Below the pieces are notes generated by a model. It searched no databases. It saw only the letters and a program-made list of their open reading frames with translations, and had not been told where the DNA came from. 64,000 nucleotides of DNA, from positions 1,364,001 through 1,428,000 of the forward strand of contig NZ_CP134949.1 in the NCBI RefSeq assembly GCF_032116555.1, in the 5' to 3' direction. This DNA comes from Halobaculum sp. XH14 (lineage in GTDB: Archaea > Halobacteriota > Halobacteria > Halobacteriales > Haloferacaceae). Within the stretch, counting starts at the first letter, position 1, and every line of letters begins with the position of its first letter. Position numbers and translations under genes: made by a program. This document shows, piece by piece, positions 25,199-33,436 of this stretch.

Positions 25199-25939
25199 AT
25201 GAAGGGCAACGACCAGCAGGCGTACGACCGCGGGACGTCCCTGTTCTCGCCCGACGGCCGGATCTATCAGGTGGAGTACGCACGCGAGGCGGTCTCGCGG
25301 GGCGCACCATCCGTGGGCGTTCGGACGGCCGACGGCGTCGTCCTCGCGGCCCAGGCGCGGGCCTCCTCGACGCTGATGGAGTCCGAGTCCATCGAGAAGC
25401 TCCACAAGCTCGACGACCACGTCGGCACCGCGAGCGCGGGCCACGTCGCCGACGCCCGTCAGCTCATCGACTACGCTCGGCGGATGGCACAGGGCAACCG
25501 CCTCCGCTACGGCGAATCGGTGGGCGTCGAGACGCTGACCAAGCACGTCACCGACCACATCCAGGAGAACACCCAGCGGGGCGGCACGCGCCCGTACGGC
25601 GCGGCGCTGCTCGTCGGCGGCGTCGAGAACGGGCGCGCACGCCTGTTCGGCGCGGACCCGTCGGGGACGCCCCACGAGTGGAAGGCGACCGCCATCGGCG
25701 GCTCGCGCAGCGAGATCCAGGAGGTGCTCGAGGAGGGCTGGACCGACCAGCTCTCGCTCGATGGCGGCATCGACCTCGCGCTCCGCGCGCTGCTCACGGC
25801 CGATGACGAACTCGAAGCCGGCGACCTGAGCATCGCCACCATCACCGCGGCGGACGGCTATCGGGCGCTCTCGACCGACGACATCGAGGACCTGGTCGGC
25901 GGGATCGACGTCGAATCCGCCGACGACGAGGAAGAGTAG
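25199..25939 (+). CDS. psmA: Proteasome alpha subunit (PsmA2-like)
   Basis: The structural alpha subunit of the 20S proteasome, forming the outer gating rings. The 246-residue protein has the alpha signature YDRGTSLFSPDGRIYQVEYA with the N-terminal gate region, then TADGVVLAAQARASSTLM and the conserved TRPYGAALLVGGVENG. The N-terminus and the adjacent DUF1508 gene point to the PsmA2 paralogue of Haloferax, which is inference from memory. The C-terminus is a poly-acidic tail. Confidence 0.93.
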   Translation: MKGNDQQAYDRGTSLFSPDGRIYQVEYAREAVSRGAPSVGVRTADGVVLAAQARASSTLMESESIEKLHKLDDHVGTASAGHVADARQLIDYARRMAQGNRLRYGESVGVETLTKHVTDHIQENTQRGGTRPYGAALLVGGVENGRARLFGADPSGTPHEWKATAIGGSRSEIQEVLEEGWTDQLSLDGGIDLALRALLTADDELEAGDLSIATITAADGYRALSTDDIEDLVGGIDVESADDEEE

Positions 25940-26076
25940 CGCCGCGCTCGCCGCACGGTTCCCGAACTCGTTTTCGGAGTCAGATTCCGCCGGGAGCGAC
26001 GTCCACGGGCGACGACGCCCGCGGGACCATCGCCGGAATCGGACGACTTTAGCGACCCGCGGTCGTTTCCGGACGC

Positions 26077-26874
26077 ATGTCCCTCGCGACGCTCGACCGA
26101 CTCCGCGTGTTCCCGATCAAGTCGCTCGACGGGGTCGACGTGGACGCCACACGACTCGGCGACGCCGGTGGTCTCGCCGGCGACCGGGAGTTCGCCATCG
26201 TCGACGGCGAGTACGTCAACGGGAAACGGGAGCGGGCCATCCACCGCGTCTCGGCCGCCTACGACCTCGACGCTCGCACGGTCTCGCTCGCCGCGCCCGG
26301 AACGGACGACGGCGCGTTCCACCTGGACGGGGACCGCGAGGGGATCGAACGCTGGCTCGGCGAGTTCCTCGGCTACGACGTCTCGCTCGTCGCGGAGCGG
26401 CCGGGCGGCTACCCGGACGACACCGAGGCGGCGGGGCCGACCGTGATCTCGACCGCCACGCTTCGGGCGGTCGCGTCCTGGTTCGACGGCATCGACGCGG
26501 ACGGCATGCGGCGTCGGCTCAGGGCGAACGTCGAACTCGGGGCCGACGACCCGTTCGTCGAGGACCGGCTGTTCGGCTCGCGGGGCGAACACGTGGCCTT
26601 CACCGTCGGCGGGACGCGACTGGAGGGCGTCAACCCCTGTCAGCGATGCGTCGTCCCGTCGCGGGACCCCGACACCGGCGAGGAGCGTCCCGGGTTCAGG
26701 AAGCGGTTCGTCGAGCGACGGCGCGAGACGCTCCCGGAGTGGAGCGACGGCGACCGGTTCGACCACCCGTTCCGGGTGATGGTGAACACGACGGTCCCGG
26801 AGTCCGCCCGGGGTGAACCTCTCCGCGTCGGCGACGAGGTGGCGGTGCAGGGGACGGTCGCCATCGAGGCGTAA
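26077..26874 (+). CDS. MOSC domain protein with N-terminal beta-barrel
   Basis: A 265-residue protein of the mARC/YcbX type. An N-terminal MOSC_N barrel (LRVFPIKSLDGVDVDATRLG) is followed by the MOSC domain, whose conserved molybdenum-ligand cysteine lies in GVNPCQRCVVPSRDPDTGE (about 186-204). Members bind molybdenum cofactor and reduce N-hydroxylated compounds or carry sulfur; no [2Fe-2S] domain is attached. The ATG lies about 30 nt after a TATA-like ACTTTAGCG. Confidence 0.85.
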   Translation: MSLATLDRLRVFPIKSLDGVDVDATRLGDAGGLAGDREFAIVDGEYVNGKRERAIHRVSAAYDLDARTVSLAAPGTDDGAFHLDGDREGIERWLGEFLGYDVSLVAERPGGYPDDTEAAGPTVISTATLRAVASWFDGIDADGMRRRLRANVELGADDPFVEDRLFGSRGEHVAFTVGGTRLEGVNPCQRCVVPSRDPDTGEERPGFRKRFVERRRETLPEWSDGDRFDHPFRVMVNTTVPESARGEPLRVGDEVAVQGTVAIEA

Positions 26875-26881
26875 CCCGCGT

Positions 26882-27637
26882 TCAGACCGCGTCCCGCTCG
26901 GACTCGATGAGGTCGACGTACGCCCCGGTGACCCGCTCCAAAATCAGCTCGCCGGCCTCCGCGGTCGCCTCCCGCGGGTCGCCGAGGACGCCGGTTTCCG
27001 TGATCGATTCGAACCCCTCGCTGAGCAGCCGGGCGGTGCTCACCTCCCCCTCGTGTCCGGGTTCCAGGCGATCCGTCCGGACGAGCCCCTCCTCGACGGC
27101 CATGACGATCGCCGTCTCGGCCGCGCCCGCGTGGATCACGGGCTCCTCGTCGAGCCCCGCCTCGCGCAGCCCCTCGTTCTGTAGCGACATGAGTTCGTGG
27201 AGGTCGGCGACCGCGATCACGTTCGCGTCGACCTCGCGGGCGAGTTCGGGCGCGACGGTGTTGACCGGCGCGAAGTTGCCGCCGTGGCTCGGAACGAGCG
27301 CGACGTGCTCGAAGCCGTGTTCGTCCAGCGACCGGCAGTACGCGCGGATGGTGTCCATCAGCGTCTCGGCGGGGACCGTGATCGTGCCGGGGAACTCCAT
27401 GTGGTGGCCCGAGCAGCCGGGTCTGATGGTCGGTGCCGCGAGCGCGTCGCCCAGTTCCGCCGCGATGCGTCTCGCGAGTTCGTCGCCGGCGAGCGTGTCC
27501 ATCACGAGCGGCAGGTGCGGCCCGTGCTGTTCGACGGAGCCGACGGCGACGACCGCGGTCCGGCTGCCGTCCTCGAGCGCCGACTCGACTTCCGTCCAGC
27601 TCAGCTCCTCGAGCAGGACCGACGTGCGAGAAGACAT
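26882..27637 (-). CDS. Creatininase / ArfB-family amidohydrolase
   Basis: A 251-residue metal-dependent amidohydrolase. The metal site is seen in VGSVEQHGPHLPLVMDTL (Glu, His, Asp), SHGGN and the late AAETAIVMA segment. In archaea this family includes ArfB, the formylamino-pyrimidine deformylase of riboflavin and F420 synthesis, which is a better guess than creatinine hydrolysis; MftE-like peptidases are another option. It is convergent with the MOSC gene, with only seven bases between stops. Confidence 0.82.
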   Translation of the reverse strand: MSSRTSVLLEELSWTEVESALEDGSRTAVVAVGSVEQHGPHLPLVMDTLAGDELARRIAAELGDALAAPTIRPGCSGHHMEFPGTITVPAETLMDTIRAYCRSLDEHGFEHVALVPSHGGNFAPVNTVAPELAREVDANVIAVADLHELMSLQNEGLREAGLDEEPVIHAGAAETAIVMAVEEGLVRTDRLEPGHEGEVSTARLLSEGFESITETGVLGDPREATAEAGELILERVTGAYVDLIESERDAV

Positions 27638-27731
27638 CAGGTTGTAGCTACGGACCGGGCCGAACGAGTCTGCGGGTTGCGGACACTATCGCCGGGATCT
27701 CGCCGGTGGAACGGCGTTCGAGGAGGAATCT

Positions 27732-28007
27732 TCAGCTGCCGTCCGCCCGCTCCTCGTACTCCTCGGGCGTGTACGTCTTGATCTCCAGGGCGTGGACGTC
27801 CCGCGTCATCGCGTCGCCGACCGCGTCGTAGACGAGCTGGTGCTGCTGGACGAGCGACTCCCCCGCGAAGGCGGGCGAGACGACGACCGCGGCGAAGTGC
27901 TGGTCCTCGTGGTCGGGATCCGGCGCGCGCGGCGTCGTCACCGTCGCCTCCGCGTCCTCGATGCCGGCCTCGATCGCCGCTTCGACGTCGTCGGCGTCCA
28001 TGGTCAT
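27732..28007 (-). CDS. BolA-family protein
   Basis: A 91-residue BolA/IbaG-like protein, usually a partner of monothiol glutaredoxins in iron-sulfur handling or a DNA-binding stress factor. It contains the fold with FAAVVVSPAFAGESLVQQHQ and LVYDAVGDAMTRDVHALEIK, where the conserved His and Arg-His region lies. ATGs at 28007 and 28001 are both possible. The next upstream gene on this strand is a small winged-helix protein. Confidence 0.85.
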   Translation of the reverse strand: MTMDADDVEAAIEAGIEDAEATVTTPRAPDPDHEDQHFAAVVVSPAFAGESLVQQHQLVYDAVGDAMTRDVHALEIKTYTPEEYEERADGS

Positions 28008-28064
28008 ACCTCCCGGTGGGCGCCGAGAGTGGAAAAGCGGTCGGATGTGCGGACGGCCGCCGGC

Positions 28065-28310
28065 TTATTCGAGGACGTAGCGGTCACCCTCGCGTGCGAC
28101 CAGCCCGTTCGTCCGGAGCGTCTTCAGAATGGCGTACAGCGAGATGCGTTTCATGTCCAGTCCCTCCAGGAGCTCCGTCTCGGTGACCGCGCCGTGGGTC
28201 GCCAGATACAGGTAGACCAGTTTCGCGCGCGGCGAGGAGAGCTCGCGTGGCACGCGCTGCATCGTCGGCTCGACGTCACCCATCGACTCGGATCGGATCT
28301 GCGCCTGCAT
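28065..28310 (-). CDS. Small winged-helix protein
   Basis: An 81-residue protein that is essentially one winged-helix domain (SPRAKLVYLYLATHGAVTET, then ELLEGLDMKRISLYAILKTL and the wing DGLVAREGDRYVLE-like end). It resembles haloarchaeal TrmB-like single-domain regulators starting MQAQIRSESMGDVEP. An alternative GTG lies six codons upstream at 28328. Targets are unknown; the neighbours are sdhA and bolA. Confidence 0.8.
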   Translation of the reverse strand: MQAQIRSESMGDVEPTMQRVPRELSSPRAKLVYLYLATHGAVTETELLEGLDMKRISLYAILKTLRTNGLVAREGDRYVLE

Positions 28311-28529
28311 CGTCTTACGTCTCCCCACCGCTTCGACACCCGTAAAACCTCGGTACGACTATCGTCGAAACGCCGGGGAGAGCCCCCCACGACCGCGAAA
28401 CGTGGCGGTTCGAGGCTCGTCCCGAACCGGAGCCTCACGACGTCGGCGCTCGTCGAGGTCGAACTTCGACTCGTGACGGACCGCCCCGGCAAAATTCGCG
28501 TCCCGGTCGGCGTGGGCGGCGTGGTCGGG

Positions 28530-30404
28530 TCAGTACGACCGGATCTTCGGCTCGTACTCCTTCTCCTCGCCCTCGAGGATGACCGGGCGGTACCACAGCT
28601 GTGGCGTGCCGTCGTTCCAGGACAACAGCGTGTGCTTTAGCCACTCGTCGTCGTTGCGCTCCTGGAACTCCGCGCGCCAGTGTGCGCCGCGGAACTCCTC
28701 GCGGGCGAGCGCGCCGAGCGTGATCGCCTCGGCCAGATCGAGGATGTTGCGCGTCTCGATCGTCTGGATGAGGTCGGTGTTGAACGTGCGCGAGGGGTCC
28801 TTCACGAACACGTCCTCGTAGCGCTCGCGCGCCTCGCGGACGTCCCGGAGCGACTGCTTCAGCCCCGCCTCCTCGCGGAACACGTTCACGTTCGCGGTCA
28901 TCGACTCCTGGACGTCCGCACGGATCTCGGCGTGCTGGATGCCCTCGTCCTTCTCGAGCAGTTCCTGCACGCGCTCGCGCTCGGTCTCGACCGCCCGTTC
29001 GAGCACGTCGTCGCCCCCGACCGCGGCCGCGTCGGACTCCGTCGCCACGCCGCCGTCGGCCGTGGCGTCGTCCCCGGTCGCCTCGTCCTCGACGCCGGGC
29101 CCCCCGACGGCGCCCGGTTCGACGGGCGTGTCGACCTCACCGAGTTCGTACTCGCCGCGCTGGCCGGTCTCGATCTCGGCCTCGCCCAGATCCTTCCCTG
29201 CCGCGTGCTGGCCGGCGCGCTTGCCGAAGACGATGAGCTCCGGCAGCGCGTTGCCGCCGAGGCGGTTCGACCCGTGGACCGAGGCGCAGGCGCACTCGCC
29301 GGCCGCGTACAGCCCCGAAATACAGGTCTCGCCGTTCTCGTCGGTCTCGATGCCGCCCATCGCGTAGTGCTGGCCGGGCTTGACCGGCATCGGCTCCTCC
29401 AGCCCGTCGACGCCCTCGAAGTCCTCGGCGAGGTGGAGGATGTTCTCCAGGCGGTCGATGATGCGCTCCTCGCCGAGGTGGCGCATGTCGAGGTGGACGT
29501 ACTCGTCCTCGATGCCGCGCCCCGCGTTCACCTCGCTCAACTCGGCGCGGGCGACCACGTCCCGTGAGGCGAGTTCGCCGTCGTTGCTGGCGTAGCCGTA
29601 CTCGAACATGAACCGCTCGCCCTCCGCGTTGTAGAGGATGCCGCCCTCGCCGCGGACGCCCTCGGAGATGAGCACGCCCGTGCTGGGCAGGCTCGTCGGG
29701 TGGAACTGGACGAACTCCATGTCCTCCATCGGGACGCCGGCGCGGTAGGCCATCGCCACGCCGTCGCCGGTGTTGGAGACGGCGTTGGTGGTGTGATCGA
29801 ACACCTGCCCGGGGCCGCCGGTCGCCAGGATGACGCCGTCGTTCGCGCGGAAGCCCGACAGCTCGCCGCTCTGGATGTCGTAGGCGACGACGCCGTGGCA
29901 GCTCCGCTCGGTCGGGTCTTCCTCGTCGGTGACCGCGAGGTTCGAGACGTACCACTCGTCGTAGACGGTGACGCCCCGCTTGACGAGCTGCTCGTACATC
30001 GTGTGGAGCAGCTGGTGGCCGGTTTCCGCGCCGGCGTAGGTGGTGCGGGGGAACGAGAGGCCGCCGAACGGTCGCTGGGAGACGCGGCCGTCCTCGTCCC
30101 GCGAGAAGGCCATGCCCCAGTGTTCGAGCTGGATGACCTCCTCGGGCGAGTCCTGACAGAGCGTCTCGATTGCGGGGGCGTCCCCGAGGTAGTCCGAGCC
30201 CTTCATCGTGTCGTAGGCGTGGTCCTCCCAGGAGTCGCCCTCGCGCAGCGCGGCGTTGATGCCGCCCTCGGCCGCCCCGGTGTGGCTTCGCACCGGGTGT
30301 AGCTTCGAGACGATGGCAACGTCCGCGCCCTCCTCCTGGGCGGCGATGGCAGCGCGGAGCCCCGCGCCGCCTGCGCCGACCACGATGACGTCGTGTTCGT
30401 ACAT
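28530..30404 (-). CDS. sdhA: Succinate dehydrogenase flavoprotein subunit
   Basis: Oxidises succinate to fumarate in complex II. The 624-residue protein has the FAD-binding VIVVGAGGAGLRAAIAA, the covalent-FAD histidine segment RSHTGAAEGGINAAL and the active-site GANRL-equivalent HGSNRLGGNALPELIVFGK. Between the catalytic core and the C-terminal helical domain is an acidic, low-complexity insertion (about residues 420-468, rich in D, G, A and V). It is the last gene of the sdhCDBA operon, 38 bp after sdhB. Confidence 0.96.
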   Translation of the reverse strand: MYEHDVIVVGAGGAGLRAAIAAQEEGADVAIVSKLHPVRSHTGAAEGGINAALREGDSWEDHAYDTMKGSDYLGDAPAIETLCQDSPEEVIQLEHWGMAFSRDEDGRVSQRPFGGLSFPRTTYAGAETGHQLLHTMYEQLVKRGVTVYDEWYVSNLAVTDEEDPTERSCHGVVAYDIQSGELSGFRANDGVILATGGPGQVFDHTTNAVSNTGDGVAMAYRAGVPMEDMEFVQFHPTSLPSTGVLISEGVRGEGGILYNAEGERFMFEYGYASNDGELASRDVVARAELSEVNAGRGIEDEYVHLDMRHLGEERIIDRLENILHLAEDFEGVDGLEEPMPVKPGQHYAMGGIETDENGETCISGLYAAGECACASVHGSNRLGGNALPELIVFGKRAGQHAAGKDLGEAEIETGQRGEYELGEVDTPVEPGAVGGPGVEDEATGDDATADGGVATESDAAAVGGDDVLERAVETERERVQELLEKDEGIQHAEIRADVQESMTANVNVFREEAGLKQSLRDVREARERYEDVFVKDPSRTFNTDLIQTIETRNILDLAEAITLGALAREEFRGAHWRAEFQERNDDEWLKHTLLSWNDGTPQLWYRPVILEGEEKEYEPKIRSY

Positions 30405-30442
30405 TGTGTGTGGTGTGTGTCGGTGGTGGAATTCGTCGGTCG

Positions 30443-31339
30443 TTACCAGAACTGCAGGTTGCTCTTGACGGCCTCGCGCTTCAGCTCCTGGATGTGCTCG
30501 GTGAGCGGGATGTCCTTCGGGCAGACCTCGGTACAGGAGAACTGGGTCTGACACCGCCAGACGCCGTGTTCCTGCTCGATGACGTTGAGCCGGTGTTCCT
30601 TCACGTCCTCGCCCTCGCGCTCGTCCATGGCAAAGCGGTACGCCTTGTTGATGGCCGCGGGGCCGAGATACTCGTTGTCGCCCGCGGCGATGTTACACGA
30701 GGACATGCAGGCGCCACACCAGATACAGCGCGTGGACATCTTCACCTTCTCGCGGTTCTCGGGCGTCTGCCGCTGCTCATCGAGTTCGCCGTCGGGCAGC
30801 TCGTTCGTCTGGAAGAACGGCTCGACGGCCTCCATCTGGTCGTAGAAGTGCTCCATGTCGACGACGAGGTCCTTGCGCACCTCGGCGTGCGGGAGCGGTT
30901 CGACGCGGACCGGGTCCTCGAGGTCCGAGAGCTGGGTCTTGCACCCGAGGCGCTGGCGACCGTTGATGAAGAACGCGTCAGACCCGCAGATCGCCTGCCG
31001 GCAGGAGTGCCGGAACGTGAGCGAGGAGTCGAACGTGTCCCGCGCGTGGATGAGCGCGTCGAGGACGGTCATCCCCTTCTCGAACGGGACGTGGAAGTCG
31101 TCGAAGCGGGGCTCCTGTTTCCCCTCCACCTCGGGGTCGTAGCGGAACACCTTGAGGTGGACCGTGTTCTCCTCGGCCGCGGCCTCCTCCTCGGCGGCCT
31201 CGCGCTCCCGCCGCTCGCGGGCGGCGCGGGCCTCGGCCTTCTTCTCCATCCGCGCCCGCTGGGCGGGCGGGAGCGACTCGGTCGGCTCCGTCTCGACCGC
31301 CTCGGTCTCCGATTCGGTGTCTGGAAGTTGCGTGCTCAT
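30443..31339 (-). CDS. sdhB: Succinate dehydrogenase iron-sulfur subunit
   Basis: Carries electrons from the flavin to quinone through three clusters. In the 298-residue protein the [2Fe-2S] site is SCRQAICGSDAFFINGRQRL plus the following GC, the [4Fe-4S] site is CIWCGACMSSCN and the [3Fe-4S] site is CQTQFSCTEVCPKDIP. A charged N-terminal extension of about 60 residues (rich in E, A and R) precedes the ferredoxin domain and is longer than in bacterial SdhB. The gap to sdhD is two bases. Confidence 0.96.
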   Translation of the reverse strand: MSTQLPDTESETEAVETEPTESLPPAQRARMEKKAEARAARERREREAAEEEAAAEENTVHLKVFRYDPEVEGKQEPRFDDFHVPFEKGMTVLDALIHARDTFDSSLTFRHSCRQAICGSDAFFINGRQRLGCKTQLSDLEDPVRVEPLPHAEVRKDLVVDMEHFYDQMEAVEPFFQTNELPDGELDEQRQTPENREKVKMSTRCIWCGACMSSCNIAAGDNEYLGPAAINKAYRFAMDEREGEDVKEHRLNVIEQEHGVWRCQTQFSCTEVCPKDIPLTEHIQELKREAVKSNLQFW

Positions 31340-31341
31340 TG

Positions 31342-31713
31342 TTAGAACGTCGGGAAGCCGGCCCACGCGTTCGCGGTGCGGATCCCTTGCACGACGAGGA
31401 TCGCGCTAGCGAGCACGAGGACGTACTTGACGACCCGTTTCCTGGTTCCGGTAAGCCCCTGGTTGACGAGCGCGTTGTAGACGCCGTTCACGCCGTGGAA
31501 CGTCGCCGTCACGAGGAACAGCACCATCAGCGAGTAGTAGGTGAGATCCTGCATCCGGATGCTCGACGCCATGAACGTCACCTCGTCGGCGTGGTTCACG
31601 AAGTGGAGCAGGAAGAAGTGGAACGCGAGCACCACGACGAGGAACGCCGCGGTGATGCGCTGCCAGAGCCAGCGGCGGCCGCCGCGCTCGAACGAGGAGT
31701 AGCGCTCGGCCAT
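31342..31713 (-). CDS. sdhD: Succinate dehydrogenase membrane anchor subunit
   Basis: A 123-residue integral membrane subunit with three predicted helices (about ITAAFLVVVLAFHFFLLHFV, YYSLMVLFLVTATFHGVNGV and VLVLASAILVVQGI). It anchors SdhAB and helps form the quinone site; histidines in the first and second helices could ligate heme. Its ATG overlaps the stop of sdhC by one base (TGATG at 31711-31715), so the two are coupled. Confidence 0.9.
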   Translation of the reverse strand: MAERYSSFERGGRRWLWQRITAAFLVVVLAFHFFLLHFVNHADEVTFMASSIRMQDLTYYSLMVLFLVTATFHGVNGVYNALVNQGLTGTRKRVVKYVLVLASAILVVQGIRTANAWAGFPTF

Positions 31714-32108
31714 CAGCCGAACACCCCCGAGAGGAACGTCGGCACCGACGCCACGACGATCGCCCCCGTCAGCACCAGCGACGCGTAGAAGCTCCGGTCC
31801 TGTGCGTCGAGGCCGACCCCCAGGTCCACGAACAGCAGACGGACGCCGTTCAGGATGTGGAAGACGGCGACCGCGAGCAGCCCGATCTCGAGGAAGCGTA
31901 CGACGAGCAGCGACTCCAGCCCCTGGATCGTGGTCGTGTACGCCGCCTCGCTGGACGTCGCGGTACTCAACACGGCGATGTGGGTGAAGAGGTAGCCCAC
32001 GAGCACCCAGCCCGTGAACTTGTGGAACACCCAGGCCCACATGCCCGCCGAGAACTCCCGCCACCGGCCGAAGTCCTCGACGAGGCCCCTGTCGTACGAC
32101 TGGCTCAT
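31713..32108 (-). CDS. sdhC: Succinate dehydrogenase cytochrome b subunit
   Basis: A 131-residue membrane subunit of complex II and the first gene of the operon. Three hydrophobic helices are visible, and [20 protein letters not shown] has the cytochrome b556 pattern with a likely heme-ligand histidine; [10 protein letters not shown] in the second helix is also conserved in the family. A good TATA-like box lies about 27 nt upstream. Confidence 0.92.
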   Translation of the reverse strand: MSQSYDRGLVEDFGRWREFSAGMWAWVFHKFTGWVLVGYLFTHIAVLSTATSSEAAYTTTIQGLESLLVVRFLEIGLLAVAVFHILNGVRLLFVDLGVGLDAQDRSFYASLVLTGAIVVASVPTFLSGVFG

Positions 32109-32133
32109 GCGTGGTCGTGGCTCGGTCCCAAGG

Positions 32134-32143
32134 GGGTATAGTA
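32134..32143 (-). promoter_or_regulatory. TATA-like box of the sdhCDBA operon
   Basis: On the minus strand ACTATACCCC lies about 26-35 nt before the sdhC ATG at 32108. Confidence 0.55.
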
Positions 32144-32242
32144 GTTACGTGTACGGCAGCGTGGGCGTGGGGTTGGAACCGTTCGCGGACGCGGTCCCGT
32201 CCCGCGCGACGTCGCGAACGCGTTCGCGGGTCGCCGACGCGG

Positions 32243-33268
32243 TCACGTTTCGCCCGTCCCGTTCGGCGACTGCTGGCGCTCGAGGACCCGGCGGGTGCGC
32301 TCGTCGAGTTCCACGAGGTGACACAGCGGGTTCCCCGGGTAGACGACCGGGTTCTCGAGCATTCCCACGAGCACGCCGGTGAACGGCGCCTCCACGCGAA
32401 CGGCGTCGTGCTTGAACGGGTCGCTGACGGTGCAGACGACGTCGCCCTCGTGGACGAGCGCGCCGCGGTCGAAGTGCATGTCCACGATGCCGCCGGCGTC
32501 CGCGCGGATCCACGTCTTCTCGCCCGACCCGGAGATGACCGTCCGCCAGCCGGGCCAGCGGACCGACCCCGTCTCCCGGAGGCCGAACTCCGCGAAGACG
32601 CTCAGGACGCCTTCGAGGGCGTCGTCGATGAGCGGGCGCTGGAACCGGTGGGCCTCGCCCATCTCCACGGTGATGGTCGGCGTGTCCACCGCGGCCGCCT
32701 CCACGCGCAACATCCCGGAACTCCCCTCGCTGTCGATGATGACGTTCGTCCCGTACGCGCGGGCGACCCGGGCGACCGCCGGATCGGACATGTCGGCGCG
32801 GACGTGGAGCATGTTCGTCCGACCCCGCGTCGAGGTGTGGAAGTCGAGGCCGATGTCGCAGGGTTCGATGAAGTTCCGGAAGATGCGGTCGGCCATCCGC
32901 TTGGCGCTCGTGGAGTCGGCCGCGCCAGGGAACGACCGGTTCAGGTCGCGGTCGTACACCGGCAGGTAGCGCTGCTGGGCGAGGAACCCGGGAACGTTCA
33001 ACACGGGCAGACAGACCAGCGTGCCCGCGAGGTCCGAGAGATCCCACTCGTGGGCGACCTCCCTGACCACCTCGATGCCGTTGAGTTCGTCGCCGTGTGC
33101 GGCCGCCGAGAGGAACGCCGTCGGCCCGTCGCGCTCGCCGTTGACGATCGTCACGGGGATCCTGACCGGGTCGCCGAGGTACGTCTCGCTCACCACGAAC
33201 CGCAGGTTCCGTCGCTCGCCGGGTTCCACCGTCCCCCCGTCGTAGGTGAACGCCCCGTCCTCGCTCAT
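32243..33268 (-). CDS. AspA/AstE-like zinc deacylase (succinylglutamate desuccinylase/aspartoacylase family)
   Basis: A 341-residue M14-fold metallo-enzyme expected to hydrolyse an N-acyl or peptide-like amide. Zinc ligands are in AAAHGDELNGIEVV (His58, Glu61) and GLDFHTSTRGR (His144); substrate-binding DLNRSFPG (108-115) and catalytic Glu in TVEMGEAHRF are present. A C-terminal barrel (HFDRGALVHEGDVVCTV) is lipoyl-like. It is divergent from a RimK-retropepsin fusion gene with separate TATA-like boxes; similar AspA-like genes accompany RimK genes in bacteria, so both may act on one substrate. The ATG at 33268 lies 27 nt after CCCTTTTTAC. Confidence 0.85.
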   Translation of the reverse strand: MSEDGAFTYDGGTVEPGERRNLRFVVSETYLGDPVRIPVTIVNGERDGPTAFLSAAAHGDELNGIEVVREVAHEWDLSDLAGTLVCLPVLNVPGFLAQQRYLPVYDRDLNRSFPGAADSTSAKRMADRIFRNFIEPCDIGLDFHTSTRGRTNMLHVRADMSDPAVARVARAYGTNVIIDSEGSSGMLRVEAAAVDTPTITVEMGEAHRFQRPLIDDALEGVLSVFAEFGLRETGSVRWPGWRTVISGSGEKTWIRADAGGIVDMHFDRGALVHEGDVVCTVSDPFKHDAVRVEAPFTGVLVGMLENPVVYPGNPLCHLVELDERTRRVLERQQSPNGTGET

Positions 33269-33290
33269 ACCCGGAGGTGGACGGCGGATG

Positions 33291-33415
33291 GTAAAAAGGG
33301 TGCACGCCGGAACGACCCAGTCGTCCCGACGACGACGGTCGATCGGGAGTCGCTCCGTCCGGCGCGTGCCGTCCTCACAGCCCACGGGGGCCGATTCGAC
33401 CGGGACCTCTTTACT
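33291..33415. promoter_or_regulatory. Divergent promoters between AspA-like and RimK-fusion genes
   Basis: CCCTTTTTAC on the minus strand (33291-33300) serves the deacylase start at 33268. CTCTTTACT on the plus strand (33407-33415) serves the RimK-fusion ATG at 33437. Both have leaderless spacing. Confidence 0.45.
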
Positions 33416-33436
33416 CGCGCCGAGTGACCGTTTCGT

